Shown here piece after piece: positions 43,257 through 52,502 of a DNA stretch of 64,000 nucleotides. The notes under the pieces were generated by a model. That model ran no database searches. It was not told the origin of the DNA and saw nothing but the letters and a program-made list of their open reading frames with translations. Location: NCBI GenBank assembly GCA_036268775.1, contig DATATM010000026.1, forward strand, positions 176,517-240,516. Reading direction: 5' to 3'. The stretch's first letter is position 1; each line of letters begins with the position of its first letter. Both the position numbers and the translations under genes were made by a program. The stretch comes from DASZIT01 sp036268775. GTDB lineage: Bacteria > Actinomycetota > Acidimicrobiia > Acidimicrobiales > RAAP-2.

Positions 43257-45152
43257 TCAGTTCCCTTCCTCGTCCACGTAGCCCTCCCCGACCGGGCGGC
43301 ACCGATAGGCGCAGAACCCGTAGGGAGAAAGGGTGAGGCTAGCCAACCCGTCAGCGGTGCCGGGCAGGGTGTCCCCGTCTCCCCCCCAGTCGGGGTCACC
43401 GGAGTCGAGGAGTTTCTCCCACCGCCCCTCCACCGGGGTCTCCGGCAACTGCGAGGCCAGCGGGTCCTGGCCACTGAAATTGAAGAGGGCGCAGACCGCG
43501 CCGCCGGCCGTCCCCCGCTGCATCCTCAGTTCATCGCCGCGAGCCTCGGCGCCGACCTGGTGGGCCGATGAACGGGCCAATGCCGGGTGGTCGCCGCGGA
43601 GTCGGATGAGGGCGGCGTAGAGACGACGCAACTCGGCGTGGGGGCCGGACTCGGCCAAGTTCGGGTCGAGCACCGCCAGCTCGAAGGTGGCGGGATCGGC
43701 GGGGTCGAGGGGGGAATCCGCCCACTGGCCGGCGAACTCCTCCGCCCGGCCCTTCCGGACCGCCTCGATCAGGGCCGGGTCGCCGTGGTCGACGAAATAC
43801 GGGAAAGGAGCCACCTCCCCGTAGTCCTCCCCCATAAAGAGGAGGGGAATCCCAGGCGAGAGCAGCAAGACGGCGGCGACCAGGCGGAGGGCGTCGAAGC
43901 CGAGCCGGGTCGACAATCGATCACCCCGGGGGCGGTTTCCGATGTGGTCGTGGTTCTGGGCGAAGACGACGAACCGGGACGGCTCGATGCCGCCGGTGGC
44001 GGCACCGTGACGGCGCCGGCGAAACGGGGAGAACTCCCCCTGATACACGAAGCCGTCGGTGATGGCGGTGGCCAGTTGGCCCAGCCTTCCGAAGTCCTGG
44101 TAGTAGCCGAATCGCTCGCCGGTGACCCGGGCGTGGAGGGCATGGTGGAACTCGTCGTTCCACTGGGCGTCGAGTCCGAGCCCGGAGCGGTCCTGGGCAG
44201 TGACCAGCCGCGGGTCATTGGCCGAGCTCTCGGCGATGAGCAGGCAGGAACGGCCGAGCTCGACCCCGAGATCGGCGGTGGCGGTGGCCAGTTCCGCCAA
44301 GAACGGACGGGCGGTGGGGTCGATGATGCTGTGGACGGCGTCGAGCCGAAGGGCGTCCAGGTGGAAGTCGGCGAACCAACCGATGGCGTTGTCGATGAAG
44401 TACCTCCTGACCTCATCCGAGCCCGGCCCGTCGAAGTTGATGGCGCTTCCCCACGGCGTCCGATAGGCATCGGTGAAATACGGCCCGTAGGCGCCGAACA
44501 CGTTGCCCTCCGGGCCGAGGTGGTTGTAGACCACATCGAGCACCACGGCCAGGCCCCGCTGGTGGCAACCATCGACGAACCGTTGCAAGGCGGCCGGGCC
44601 GCCGTAGGAATTCTGCACCGCCCCGGGGAACACCCCGTCGTAGCCCCAGTTCCTCCGGCCGGCGAACTGGGCGACGGGCATCGGCTCGACGGCGGTGATG
44701 CCCAGCTCCACCAGCCCGTCCAGCAGGCCGATGGCGTCATCGAAGGTCCCCCCGGCGGTGGCGGTGCCAACGTGGAGCTCGTAGATCACGTAGGCCCAGC
44801 GGGGAGGGGCCACCCACCCGTGATCCCCCCACCGGTGGCTGCGGATGTCCACCACCTCCGACGATCCGTGCACCCCATCGGGTTGGGATCTCGACGCCGG
44901 GTCGGCCAGGAGGGTGCCGTCGTCCAGGCGGTACCGGTAGCGGGTCCCCGGTGGGCACTCCGGCACCAGGGCCCGGAAGTAGCCGTCGGCGCCCGCCCGC
45001 ATCTCCACCACGGTGGAGGCGTCCTCCCCGAGGCAGAGGGACAGCCGGGCCGCATTCGGGGCCCATACCACGAAAGAGCAGCTGTCACCGCCGGTTGGCA
45101 CCGCCCCCAGCGCGGACCGGACGGGGTGGTGCCGGGGCGTCGTCGAGCTCAC
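43257..45152 (-). CDS. treZ: Malto-oligosyltrehalose trehalohydrolase TreZ
   Basis: A 631-residue GH13 enzyme releasing trehalose from maltooligosyl-trehalose. It opens with FVVWAPNAARLSLCLGEDASTVVEM (CBM48). The family block VIYELHVGTATAGGTFDDAIGLLDGLVELGITAVEPMPVAQFAGRRNWGYDGVFPGAVQNSYGGP follows. The catalytic parts are LDALRLDAVHSIID (nucleophile), CLLIAESSANDPRLV (Glu) and FAQNHDHIGNRPRGDRL (Asp). The GTG at 45152 overlaps the glgB stop by 4 nt (GTGA); the open frame above is a shadow. Forms the two-step TreYZ route with TreY. Confidence 0.94.
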   Translation of the reverse strand: MSSTTPRHHPVRSALGAVPTGGDSCSFVVWAPNAARLSLCLGEDASTVVEMRAGADGYFRALVPECPPGTRYRYRLDDGTLLADPASRSQPDGVHGSSEVVDIRSHRWGDHGWVAPPRWAYVIYELHVGTATAGGTFDDAIGLLDGLVELGITAVEPMPVAQFAGRRNWGYDGVFPGAVQNSYGGPAALQRFVDGCHQRGLAVVLDVVYNHLGPEGNVFGAYGPYFTDAYRTPWGSAINFDGPGSDEVRRYFIDNAIGWFADFHLDALRLDAVHSIIDPTARPFLAELATATADLGVELGRSCLLIAESSANDPRLVTAQDRSGLGLDAQWNDEFHHALHARVTGERFGYYQDFGRLGQLATAITDGFVYQGEFSPFRRRRHGAATGGIEPSRFVVFAQNHDHIGNRPRGDRLSTRLGFDALRLVAAVLLLSPGIPLLFMGEDYGEVAPFPYFVDHGDPALIEAVRKGRAEEFAGQWADSPLDPADPATFELAVLDPNLAESGPHAELRRLYAALIRLRGDHPALARSSAHQVGAEARGDELRMQRGTAGGAVCALFNFSGQDPLASQLPETPVEGRWEKLLDSGDPDWGGDGDTLPGTADGLASLTLSPYGFCAYRCRPVGEGYVDEEGN

Positions 45153-47068
45153 GATGGGGTCGGCGACAGGAACAGGCAACCGAGGGGCGGGGCGAGGAGG
45201 GTGAGGGCCCGTGGTCGTCCGTGCCAGGGCACCGGTTGGGCCTCGACCCCACCGAGATTGCCCATCCCGGCCCCGCCGTAGGTTTCGGCATCGCTGTTCA
45301 GCAGCTCGCGCCAGAACCCCCCGACCGGCACCCCGACCTGCAGGTTGGGCCGGGGCACTGGGGTGAAGTTGCACACCACCAGGATCGGGCTCCCGTCGTG
45401 GCCCCGGCGGAGGAAACTCAGCACGCTGATGTCCGCCTCGTGCAGCTGCACCCATTCGAACCCGGCGGGGGCGACATCCAACTCGTGGAGGGCGGGCTCG
45501 GAGCGGTACAGCTGATTGAGGTCACGCACCCACCGCTGCACGCCGGCGTGTCCAGGCCGGTCGAGGAGATCCCAATCGAGGCCACGGTCATGATCCCACT
45601 CGCGCCGCTGGGCGAACTCGGACCCCATGAACAGCAGCTTCTTCCCCGGTTGGCCGAACTGGTAGCCGTAGAGCAGGCGGAGGTTGGCGAACTTCTGCCA
45701 GTCATCCCCTGGCATCTTCTCCAGCATCGCGCCCTTGCCGTGGACCACTTCGTCGTGGGAGAGCGGTAGGACGAAGTTCTCGGTGAAGGCGTAGACGGCC
45801 CGGAAGGTGATCTCCCCATGGTGGTAGCGCCGGTGGATCGGGTCCTCCTGGAAGTACTGGAGGGTGTCGTGCATCCACCCCATGTCCCACTTGAGCCCGA
45901 ATCCGAGTCCGCCGGCGTCGACCGGGCGGGAGACACCCGGCCAGGAAGTGGACTCCTCGGCGATGGTCTGCACGTCGGGATGGTCGGCGTAGATGCCGGT
46001 ATTGAGGGCGCGCAAGAAGTCGACCGCCTCCAGGTTCTCCCGGCCCCCGAAGCGGTTGGGGGCCCACTCGCCCGCCTCCCGGGAGTAGTCGAGGTAGAGC
46101 ATGGAAGCGACCGCGTCGACCCGGATGCCATCGGCGTGGTATGCCGACAGCCAGTGCTCGGCCGACGAGGCCAGGAAGCTGCGAACTTCATGCCGCCCGT
46201 AGTTGAAGATGTAGCTCTGCCAGTCCGGATGGAACCCCCGCGACGGGTCGGCGTGCTCGTAGAGGTGGGTTCCGTCAAAGTTGCCCAGCGCGAAGGCGTC
46301 GGTCGGGAAGTGGGACGGCACCCAGTCGAGGTAGACCCCGATGCCCGCCTGGTGGAGGGCGTCGATCAGCGCCATCAGATCCTGGGGGGTGCCGTAGCGG
46401 CTCGACGGCGCGAAGTACCCGGTGGTCTGGTAGCCCCAGCTCCCGTAGAAGGGGTGCTCCATCACCGGGAGGAACTCCACATGGGTGAACCCGTTGGAGA
46501 CCAGGTGATCGATGAGGCGGGGGGCCAGCTCGGCATAGGTCAACGGCTGATCGGGCCGTGCCGGATCCCGTCGCCAGCTGCCCAGGTGGACCTCGTAGGT
46601 GGAACCGGGGGCGTCGAGGGCGCCCCCCCGGCCGGGGTTGGCCATCCACTCCGCATCGTGCCACTGGTAGTCGAGGTCCCAGATCACCGACCCGGTGCGG
46701 GGGGGCAGTTCGCACCAGCTGGCGAACGGATCCGCCTTCTCCAGGACGGTGCCGTCGGCGGTGGTGATAGCGAACTTGTAGACCTGGCCCTTCTCGGCGC
46801 CGGCGACCACCCCCTCCCAGATGCCCGAACTCCCCCTCGGGGTCAGGGAGTCACGTCCCCGGTCCCAGTGGTTGAAATCGCCCATCACCGCCACCCCTCG
46901 GGCCGACGGCGCCCACACCGCGAAGTAGGTGCGTCCCCCTTCCAACTGGTGAGCACCCATCTTGGAGGCCAAATGCCGATGGGTCCCCTCGTTGAAGAGG
47001 AACAGGTCATCCTCGGACAGCAACGACGAACCGGTGCCCAGGACTGGATCGGTGCCGACCGCCTTCAT
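45149..47068 (-). CDS. glgB: 1,4-alpha-glucan branching enzyme GlgB
   Basis: A 639-residue branching enzyme with an N-terminal CBM48 (YFAVWAPSARGVAVMGDFNHWDRGRDSLTPRG) and a GH13 core. Core motifs are DGTHLYEHADPSRGFHPDWQSYIFNYGRHEVRSFL, ADGIRVDAVASMLYLDYSREAGEW (nucleophile), TIAEESTSWPGVSRPV (Glu), FVLPLSHDEVVHGKGAML (Asp) and LLFMGSEFAQRREWDHDRGLDW. It lacks the extra N-terminal domain of longer GlgB proteins (about 730 residues), as in many actinobacteria. In this operon it branches chains built by GlgE. Overlaps malQ upstream by 4 nt and treZ downstream by 4 nt. Confidence 0.95.
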   Translation of the reverse strand: MKAVGTDPVLGTGSSLLSEDDLFLFNEGTHRHLASKMGAHQLEGGRTYFAVWAPSARGVAVMGDFNHWDRGRDSLTPRGSSGIWEGVVAGAEKGQVYKFAITTADGTVLEKADPFASWCELPPRTGSVIWDLDYQWHDAEWMANPGRGGALDAPGSTYEVHLGSWRRDPARPDQPLTYAELAPRLIDHLVSNGFTHVEFLPVMEHPFYGSWGYQTTGYFAPSSRYGTPQDLMALIDALHQAGIGVYLDWVPSHFPTDAFALGNFDGTHLYEHADPSRGFHPDWQSYIFNYGRHEVRSFLASSAEHWLSAYHADGIRVDAVASMLYLDYSREAGEWAPNRFGGRENLEAVDFLRALNTGIYADHPDVQTIAEESTSWPGVSRPVDAGGLGFGLKWDMGWMHDTLQYFQEDPIHRRYHHGEITFRAVYAFTENFVLPLSHDEVVHGKGAMLEKMPGDDWQKFANLRLLYGYQFGQPGKKLLFMGSEFAQRREWDHDRGLDWDLLDRPGHAGVQRWVRDLNQLYRSEPALHELDVAPAGFEWVQLHEADISVLSFLRRGHDGSPILVVCNFTPVPRPNLQVGVPVGGFWRELLNSDAETYGGAGMGNLGGVEAQPVPWHGRPRALTLLAPPLGCLFLSPTPS

Positions 47069-49158
47069 CCCGTCCTCCGACCGGCACCCGACCCCGCCTT
47101 CGGGTGATCAGGTTGTCGGCGCTGGGTGTCAACCTCGGCCAGCGCCTCATCGACATCGGGGTCAGCGAAGAGCTCCCGGTTGGTGAGGGCGGCGCGGCGA
47201 CGCCAATTGCGGGCCCCGGCTCCGGTACCCGGGCGATTCTGCGGTTCGCGCTCGAGCCAGAGATCCTCCAGGTCGACCAACACCATCTCGGCCGGACTGG
47301 CGGCCAGATGGCGGAGACAGCCGAGGAGTGCCGCCCGGGGGTCCGCCTCGGTGACGGACAGCTTCTGGAGCAGCGCCCTCCGCCACAGCCGTCTCTCCTT
47401 CCGCGCCGACTCGGCGGCCCGCCGCCCGAGGTCGCCGACCTCCTCCCGCTCCTCGATGTCCCGTCCCTCCCAGTAGCCGGCAAAAGTGGGCAGGTCATGG
47501 GTGCCCCAACTGGCCACCGCGTTCGGGGGGGGCATCGGTGCCGGATCCTCAATGCGGGTGGCGAACTGGAACACCCAACTCCGGAGCATGCCATCGTGAT
47601 CCATGTCCGACCGCACCTCGTCCGGCACGGTCCCGAGGTCCTCTCCCACCACCACGGCGTCCGAGCGGGACGCCTCCAGGGCCACGATGGCCCGCATCTC
47701 CGCCGCGGGGTAGTCCACGTAGACGCCGTCGGTGGCCTCGGCTCCCTCCGGGATCCAGTACAGCCGGTGGAGTCCCATCACGTGGTCGATCCTCACCGCC
47801 CGAGCCGGGCCCATGGCATGGCGGAGCGAGGCGATGAAGTAGCGGTACTCCTGGGCGCGCAGGCCTCCCGGGTTCAAGGGGGGAAACGCCCAGTCCTGCC
47901 CGCCGCGCTGAAACGCGTCGGGAGGCGCACCCCCGTGGATCCCCTTCACGAAGGCGGTCGGCTCCCACCGAGGATCGAACCCCTCGGGATGGACCCCGAT
48001 CGGCAGATCCAGATACAGCATCTGGCCGGTACCGGTCCCCGCGGCGGTGGCCGCCACCAACTGGGTCTCGGCCGCCCACTGGGCATAGAGGTGGTACTCC
48101 ACCTCTTCCCGGAAGCCGGGGTCATCGTCGGGCAGACCGGAATGGTTGGCGCGGAACCGGGCGTAGGCGGCGAGATGAGGCCGGTGTTCGAGGTAGGACT
48201 CGAACTCGGCGCGCCGGCTCGACGGGCCGAAAAACAGGGTGCGGGCCATCGGCTCGAGGATCGCCCGGATCACCGCCATCACCTCGGCATGGTCGACCAG
48301 CTCCGAACTCCGGACCTGCGCCAGGCGCGTCTGCATCTCGGTGGAGGCCAGGAGGTCGACCGCCAGCGGGGTCTCCACAAACTCCGGCAGCCGGGTCGGG
48401 TCGACATGGATCTCGTTCCAGCCGAGCTTGGTGATCGGCAGGTAGGGGCTCGGATCCACCGGTACCGTATCGAGGAAGAGGGGGAACAGGGGCAGCGAGC
48501 CCACCCACTCGCCGCCGCGGGCGTCGATCCACCCGACCAGGTCGGCGAGATCGGCATAACTGCCGATGCCCCAGCCGCGCTCCGACCGCAGGGCGGGCAG
48601 GGGGAGGAAGGCTCCCCAACCCCGGCGCGGCTGCGGACAGCGTGGGGCGATGACCACCAGCGCCGAGGAGTCGACCCCCGGAGCCTCCAACCGCAACCGG
48701 TGATAGCCGGATGGGAGTGCCTCCGACGGGCCCACCATCGGCACCCGGTGGACCTCCACCCCACCGTCGGCGACCGGCGCCCCGACGGCCGCCGGAGCCA
48801 AAGGCTGTCGGAACTCCCGGCCGTCCTCCAGGGAAATCGTCAGCCAGGCCTGGTGGGGGTCCACCCCTCGAGGCAGCCGGGCCAGTACTGGCGTCGGACT
48901 TCCGGCCCACTGGGCGATCACCGGTTCCAACGGCTCAACCCGGGCGCTCCGTTCCGACGCCAGGACCTCGGGAGCGTCGGCCGCTCGGTCGATGGGAACG
49001 CCCAACGCCGCCAGGGCGGCGATCACCGCGTCGGGGCTGGATCGATGGACGGCCCCGTCGGCCCCGGAATAGGAGAGCTGCACCCCGTGGGCCCGGGCCA
49101 GCTGGGAGAGGGGGTCCGCCCCCCGGCGCGACCGTTCGACGGCCGGACCCCTCCTCAC
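47065..49158 (-). CDS. malQ: 4-alpha-glucanotransferase MalQ
   Basis: A 697-residue amylomaltase (GH77). The N-terminal domain is about 200 residues with a DPLSQLARAHGVQLSY opening. The catalytic part includes SERGWGIGSYADLADLVGWIDARGGEWVGSLPLFPLFLD, SPYLPITKLGWNEIHVD and ARAVRIDHVMGLHRLYWIPEGAEATDGVYVDYP (nucleophile Asp). AVVVGEDLGTVPDEVR (Glu) and SWGTHDLPTFAGYWEG (Asp) follow. It disproportionates malto-oligosaccharides and would reset chain lengths between GlgE, GlgB and TreY. The GTG at 49158 overlaps the treS stop by 4 nt (GTGA). The frame upstream of it is antisense shadow. Confidence 0.93.
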   Translation of the reverse strand: MRRGPAVERSRRGADPLSQLARAHGVQLSYSGADGAVHRSSPDAVIAALAALGVPIDRAADAPEVLASERSARVEPLEPVIAQWAGSPTPVLARLPRGVDPHQAWLTISLEDGREFRQPLAPAAVGAPVADGGVEVHRVPMVGPSEALPSGYHRLRLEAPGVDSSALVVIAPRCPQPRRGWGAFLPLPALRSERGWGIGSYADLADLVGWIDARGGEWVGSLPLFPLFLDTVPVDPSPYLPITKLGWNEIHVDPTRLPEFVETPLAVDLLASTEMQTRLAQVRSSELVDHAEVMAVIRAILEPMARTLFFGPSSRRAEFESYLEHRPHLAAYARFRANHSGLPDDDPGFREEVEYHLYAQWAAETQLVAATAAGTGTGQMLYLDLPIGVHPEGFDPRWEPTAFVKGIHGGAPPDAFQRGGQDWAFPPLNPGGLRAQEYRYFIASLRHAMGPARAVRIDHVMGLHRLYWIPEGAEATDGVYVDYPAAEMRAIVALEASRSDAVVVGEDLGTVPDEVRSDMDHDGMLRSWVFQFATRIEDPAPMPPPNAVASWGTHDLPTFAGYWEGRDIEEREEVGDLGRRAAESARKERRLWRRALLQKLSVTEADPRAALLGCLRHLAASPAEMVLVDLEDLWLEREPQNRPGTGAGARNWRRRAALTNRELFADPDVDEALAEVDTQRRQPDHPKAGSGAGRRTG

Positions 49159-52100
49159 GTCCCGTCCAGGATGTCGAGGATCCCCCGGGCCGGGATGTCC
49201 ACCCATTCGGGCCGGCTGTTGGCCTCGTAGCCCAGCTCGGAGACCGCCTTTTCGAGCAGGAAGAAATTGAGCATCCCGGCCAGCTGGTCTTCGCGGCTCG
49301 GCAAGAAGCCCGCCCCTCCCGCCACCTCCCGGTAGGAATGGAGAAAGGTGGCGGAGACAAACCGATACCAGAGGGTGAGCCAGGGCTCCATCTGCTCGTG
49401 GCTGGCCGGAGTGGCGTGGTCCCAGCCCATTCTCATGGCCGCCGACCGACTGGCGTAGTGGAAGGACCGGATCATGCCAGCCAGGTCGAACGCCGCCGGC
49501 CGCTTGAGCCGTCGATGTCCCAGCGAGCGGGCCGGCTCCCCTTCGAAATCGATGATGATGAAGTCCCTCCCGGTCCACAGGGTCTGACCCAGGTGGTAGT
49601 CGCCGTGGCAGCGGATGCGCTCGGCCGACATCGGCAGCCGAGTCATGATCCGGAGGCGCTCGACGACCTCGTCCTCCCGGTCGAGGACTTCGGCCACGGT
49701 GGAGGAGGTCCGGGCGGTGGGGATCAACTGGCGGAACACCCGCTTGGTGGTGCCCCTTGCCCCCTGGTACAGGGATTGGCGGTCGACCGCGGTCAGCGGT
49801 TCGGGGGCGAAGTTGGGGTCCCGTCGATCGGAGGCGAGGGCGACGTGGAGCTGCCCGGTGCGCTGGCCGAGGAGCGTCGACCACTCGATGTGGGGTCCGA
49901 GCAACACGTGTCCCGACGCCGGGCCATCGAGGTCGAGGTCGAAGAGGTTGGCCGGAAGCTCGATGTCCCCGATGTCGGGGCGAGCCAGCACCTCCTCCAG
50001 TTGGTGTTCCAGGGCGTCGACCACATAGCTCCAACCGTCTCCCTCATTGGGTATGTACTGCTCCACCGAAGCCAGCGTGGCGGCTTCGGCCCGGGGGCCG
50101 AGCCCGTGGTACTCGAGGCTTCCCCCGGTGGCCGGGGTATGGGGGAACCGGTCCCGCTCACCCAGGAATCGGGCGAGCTCGACTCCCGGGTTGACTCCGG
50201 ACTCCACCCTCCGGAAGAACTTGAGGATCGCTCCACTGTCAAAGGCGACCGAGCTGTTCGACTGCTCGGCGGACATCGGGACGGGGCGACTCTCCGGCTC
50301 GATGCCCGCCCGGATGGCCCGCAGCATCGGCGTCGACGATCCGCCGATTCGGCCCTTGCTCCCCATCAACCGTCGTCGGCGGGAGATCACATCCAACATC
50401 GTCTCGGAGAACTCCGGATCGTAGATGGCGTCGAACAGCACCCCGTCACCGTCGCTGGTCCGGACCTCGGCCATCACCGCCTCCGGCTGCCATCGCAACA
50501 ACTCCTCGGCTTGGATGCCGATGGCGAACGCCATCGGCAGGAGATACTGCTCGGCGCTCCCGTGGTCGAATTCGACCCGGACGATGACCACCGCCGCCGT
50601 CGGCTCCGCTCCGCGCCCCCCGGGAGGAACGGGCACCACGTCGGTCACTGCCAGTTCGGTGATGGAACGGGCCTTGGAGACGAACCAGCGGCGATCCTTG
50701 ATGTAGGCGATCAGGGCCGCCTGCAGCTTGCGGTCCTGGGTCCCCGACAGCAGGGTCAGCCACCCCCGGCCGCCGCGCAGCGAGAGCTGGGCCACCGGTT
50801 GGCGGTCCTTCTCCTGCTCCAGGGAGAACCAGTAGAAACCGTGGGGGCCGAGGGTGATGAAGTAGGGCAGGTCGCCCACCGGGGGGAACGGCACCGTTCC
50901 AAACAGCTCGGTGGGGGTGGCTCCCCGGAACTCGGAGAGGTCCAACTCGACGCACTGGGCAAATCTCGACAGGTTGACCACCACCAAGATCAGCTCGTCC
51001 TCGTAGCGTCGGAGGAACGCCAGTACCTTCCGATTGTCAGGACGGAGGAGCTGGAGGGTGCCCTGGCCAAAGGCCTTGTAGCGGGTGCGCAGCCCGATGA
51101 GCCGGCGCATCCACCACAGCAGTGAGCTCGGGTTCTTGTCCTGAGCCTCCACGTTGACGGCTTGGGAGTGGTACTCGGGGTCGATGATCACCGGGAGGTA
51201 GAGGCTCTGGGGGTTGGCGTGGGAGAACCCGGCATTGCGGTCGCTGTTCCACTGCATGGGCGTCCGGACCGCGTTGCGGTCGCCCAAGTAGATGTTGTCC
51301 CCCATCCCGATCTCGTCGCCGTAGTAGACGATGGGGGTACCCGGCAACGAGAACAGCAGCGCGTTCATCACCTCGATCATCGCCCGGTCGTTCCCGAGCA
51401 GAGGCGCCAACCGGCGACGGATGCCCACGTTCACCCGGGCCTGGGGATCTTGGGCATAGACCCGGTACATGTAGTCGCGTTCCTCGTCGGTCACCATCTC
51501 CAGGGTGAGCTCGTCGTGGTTCCGGAGGAAGAGAGCCCACTGGCCGTCGGGTGGGGTGGGGGGCGTCTCGTTCAGGATGTCGACGATCGGAAACCGGTCC
51601 TCCTGGCGGGCGGCCATGAACATCCTCGGCATCAGCGGGAAGTGGAAGGCCATCTGGCACATGTCCCCGTCGCCCATGTAGGCCACCGCGTCCTCGGGCC
51701 ACTGGTTGGCCTCGGCCAGCAACATCCGGCCGCTGAACCGTTCGTCGACGTGCCGACGCAGCTGACGGAGGAAATCGAACGTCTCCGGCAGGTTCTCCCC
51801 GGTGGTCCCCTCCCGGACGAAGAGATAGGGCACCGCGTCGAGGCGCAGCCCGTCGACCCCCATGGCGAGCCAGTAGTCGACGACGTCGAGCATCGCCTGG
51901 CGGACGGCCGGGTTGTCGTAGTTGAGATTGGGCTGGTGGGAATAGAAGCGGTGCCAGAAATAGGCGCCGGCCACCGGGTCCCAGGTCCAGTTGGACGTCT
52001 CGAAGTCCTTGAAGATGACCCTGGCATCGCTGTACCGGTCAGCGGTGTCGCTCCACACGTAGAAATCCCGATAGGAGGATCCCGGCCGGGCGGTGCGGGC

Positions 52101-52502
52101 CCGTTGGAACCAGGGATGCTCGTCCGAGGTGTGATTGAGCACCAGCTCGGTGATGACCTTGAGACCCCGGCGATGGGCCTCCCGCAAGAACACCCGGAAG
52201 TCCCGCAGGGTTCCATAGGACGGATGGACTTGGCGGTAGTCGGAGATGTCGTAGCCGTCGTCCCGCAGCGGTGACGGGTAGAACGGCAGCAGCCAGAGGG
52301 CGGTGACGCCCAATTCCTGGAGGTAGTCGAGCTTGTCGATCAGGCCCCGGAAGTCGCCGATGCCGTCGGCATTGCTGTCGGAAAAGGCGCGCACGTGGAC
52401 CTCGTAGATGACGGCATCCTTGTACCAGAGGTCGGGATGGGGAGACGAGTCACTGGGGGCGGTGGGGGGCCGGAGGGCTTCGGCGCGGGTGGTGGTGGTC
52501 AC
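49155..52502 (-). CDS. treS: Trehalose synthase-maltokinase fusion (TreS-Mak)
   Basis: A 1115-residue fusion. Residues 1-~560 are trehalose synthase (GH13): LWYKDAVIYEVHVRAFSDSNADGIGDFRGLIDKLDYLQELGV, DGLRLDAVPYLFVREG (nucleophile), MLLAEANQWPEDA (Glu), FLRNHDELTLEMV (Asp). Residues ~640-1115 are a maltokinase (Pep2/Mak) with the aminoglycoside-kinase-like fold: RIRCHGDYHLGQTLWTGRDFIIIDFEGEPARSLGHRRLKRP, holding the catalytic Asp and metal-binding residues. Together they turn trehalose into maltose and then maltose 1-phosphate, the substrate of GlgE. In mycobacteria the two enzymes are separate proteins. Overlaps glgE by 4 nt. Confidence 0.95.
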   Translation of the reverse strand: MTTTTRAEALRPPTAPSDSSPHPDLWYKDAVIYEVHVRAFSDSNADGIGDFRGLIDKLDYLQELGVTALWLLPFYPSPLRDDGYDISDYRQVHPSYGTLRDFRVFLREAHRRGLKVITELVLNHTSDEHPWFQRARTARPGSSYRDFYVWSDTADRYSDARVIFKDFETSNWTWDPVAGAYFWHRFYSHQPNLNYDNPAVRQAMLDVVDYWLAMGVDGLRLDAVPYLFVREGTTGENLPETFDFLRQLRRHVDERFSGRMLLAEANQWPEDAVAYMGDGDMCQMAFHFPLMPRMFMAARQEDRFPIVDILNETPPTPPDGQWALFLRNHDELTLEMVTDEERDYMYRVYAQDPQARVNVGIRRRLAPLLGNDRAMIEVMNALLFSLPGTPIVYYGDEIGMGDNIYLGDRNAVRTPMQWNSDRNAGFSHANPQSLYLPVIIDPEYHSQAVNVEAQDKNPSSLLWWMRRLIGLRTRYKAFGQGTLQLLRPDNRKVLAFLRRYEDELILVVVNLSRFAQCVELDLSEFRGATPTELFGTVPFPPVGDLPYFITLGPHGFYWFSLEQEKDRQPVAQLSLRGGRGWLTLLSGTQDRKLQAALIAYIKDRRWFVSKARSITELAVTDVVPVPPGGRGAEPTAAVVIVRVEFDHGSAEQYLLPMAFAIGIQAEELLRWQPEAVMAEVRTSDGDGVLFDAIYDPEFSETMLDVISRRRRLMGSKGRIGGSSTPMLRAIRAGIEPESRPVPMSAEQSNSSVAFDSGAILKFFRRVESGVNPGVELARFLGERDRFPHTPATGGSLEYHGLGPRAEAATLASVEQYIPNEGDGWSYVVDALEHQLEEVLARPDIGDIELPANLFDLDLDGPASGHVLLGPHIEWSTLLGQRTGQLHVALASDRRDPNFAPEPLTAVDRQSLYQGARGTTKRVFRQLIPTARTSSTVAEVLDREDEVVERLRIMTRLPMSAERIRCHGDYHLGQTLWTGRDFIIIDFEGEPARSLGHRRLKRPAAFDLAGMIRSFHYASRSAAMRMGWDHATPASHEQMEPWLTLWYRFVSATFLHSYREVAGGAGFLPSREDQLAGMLNFFLLEKAVSELGYEANSRPEWVDIPARGILDILDGT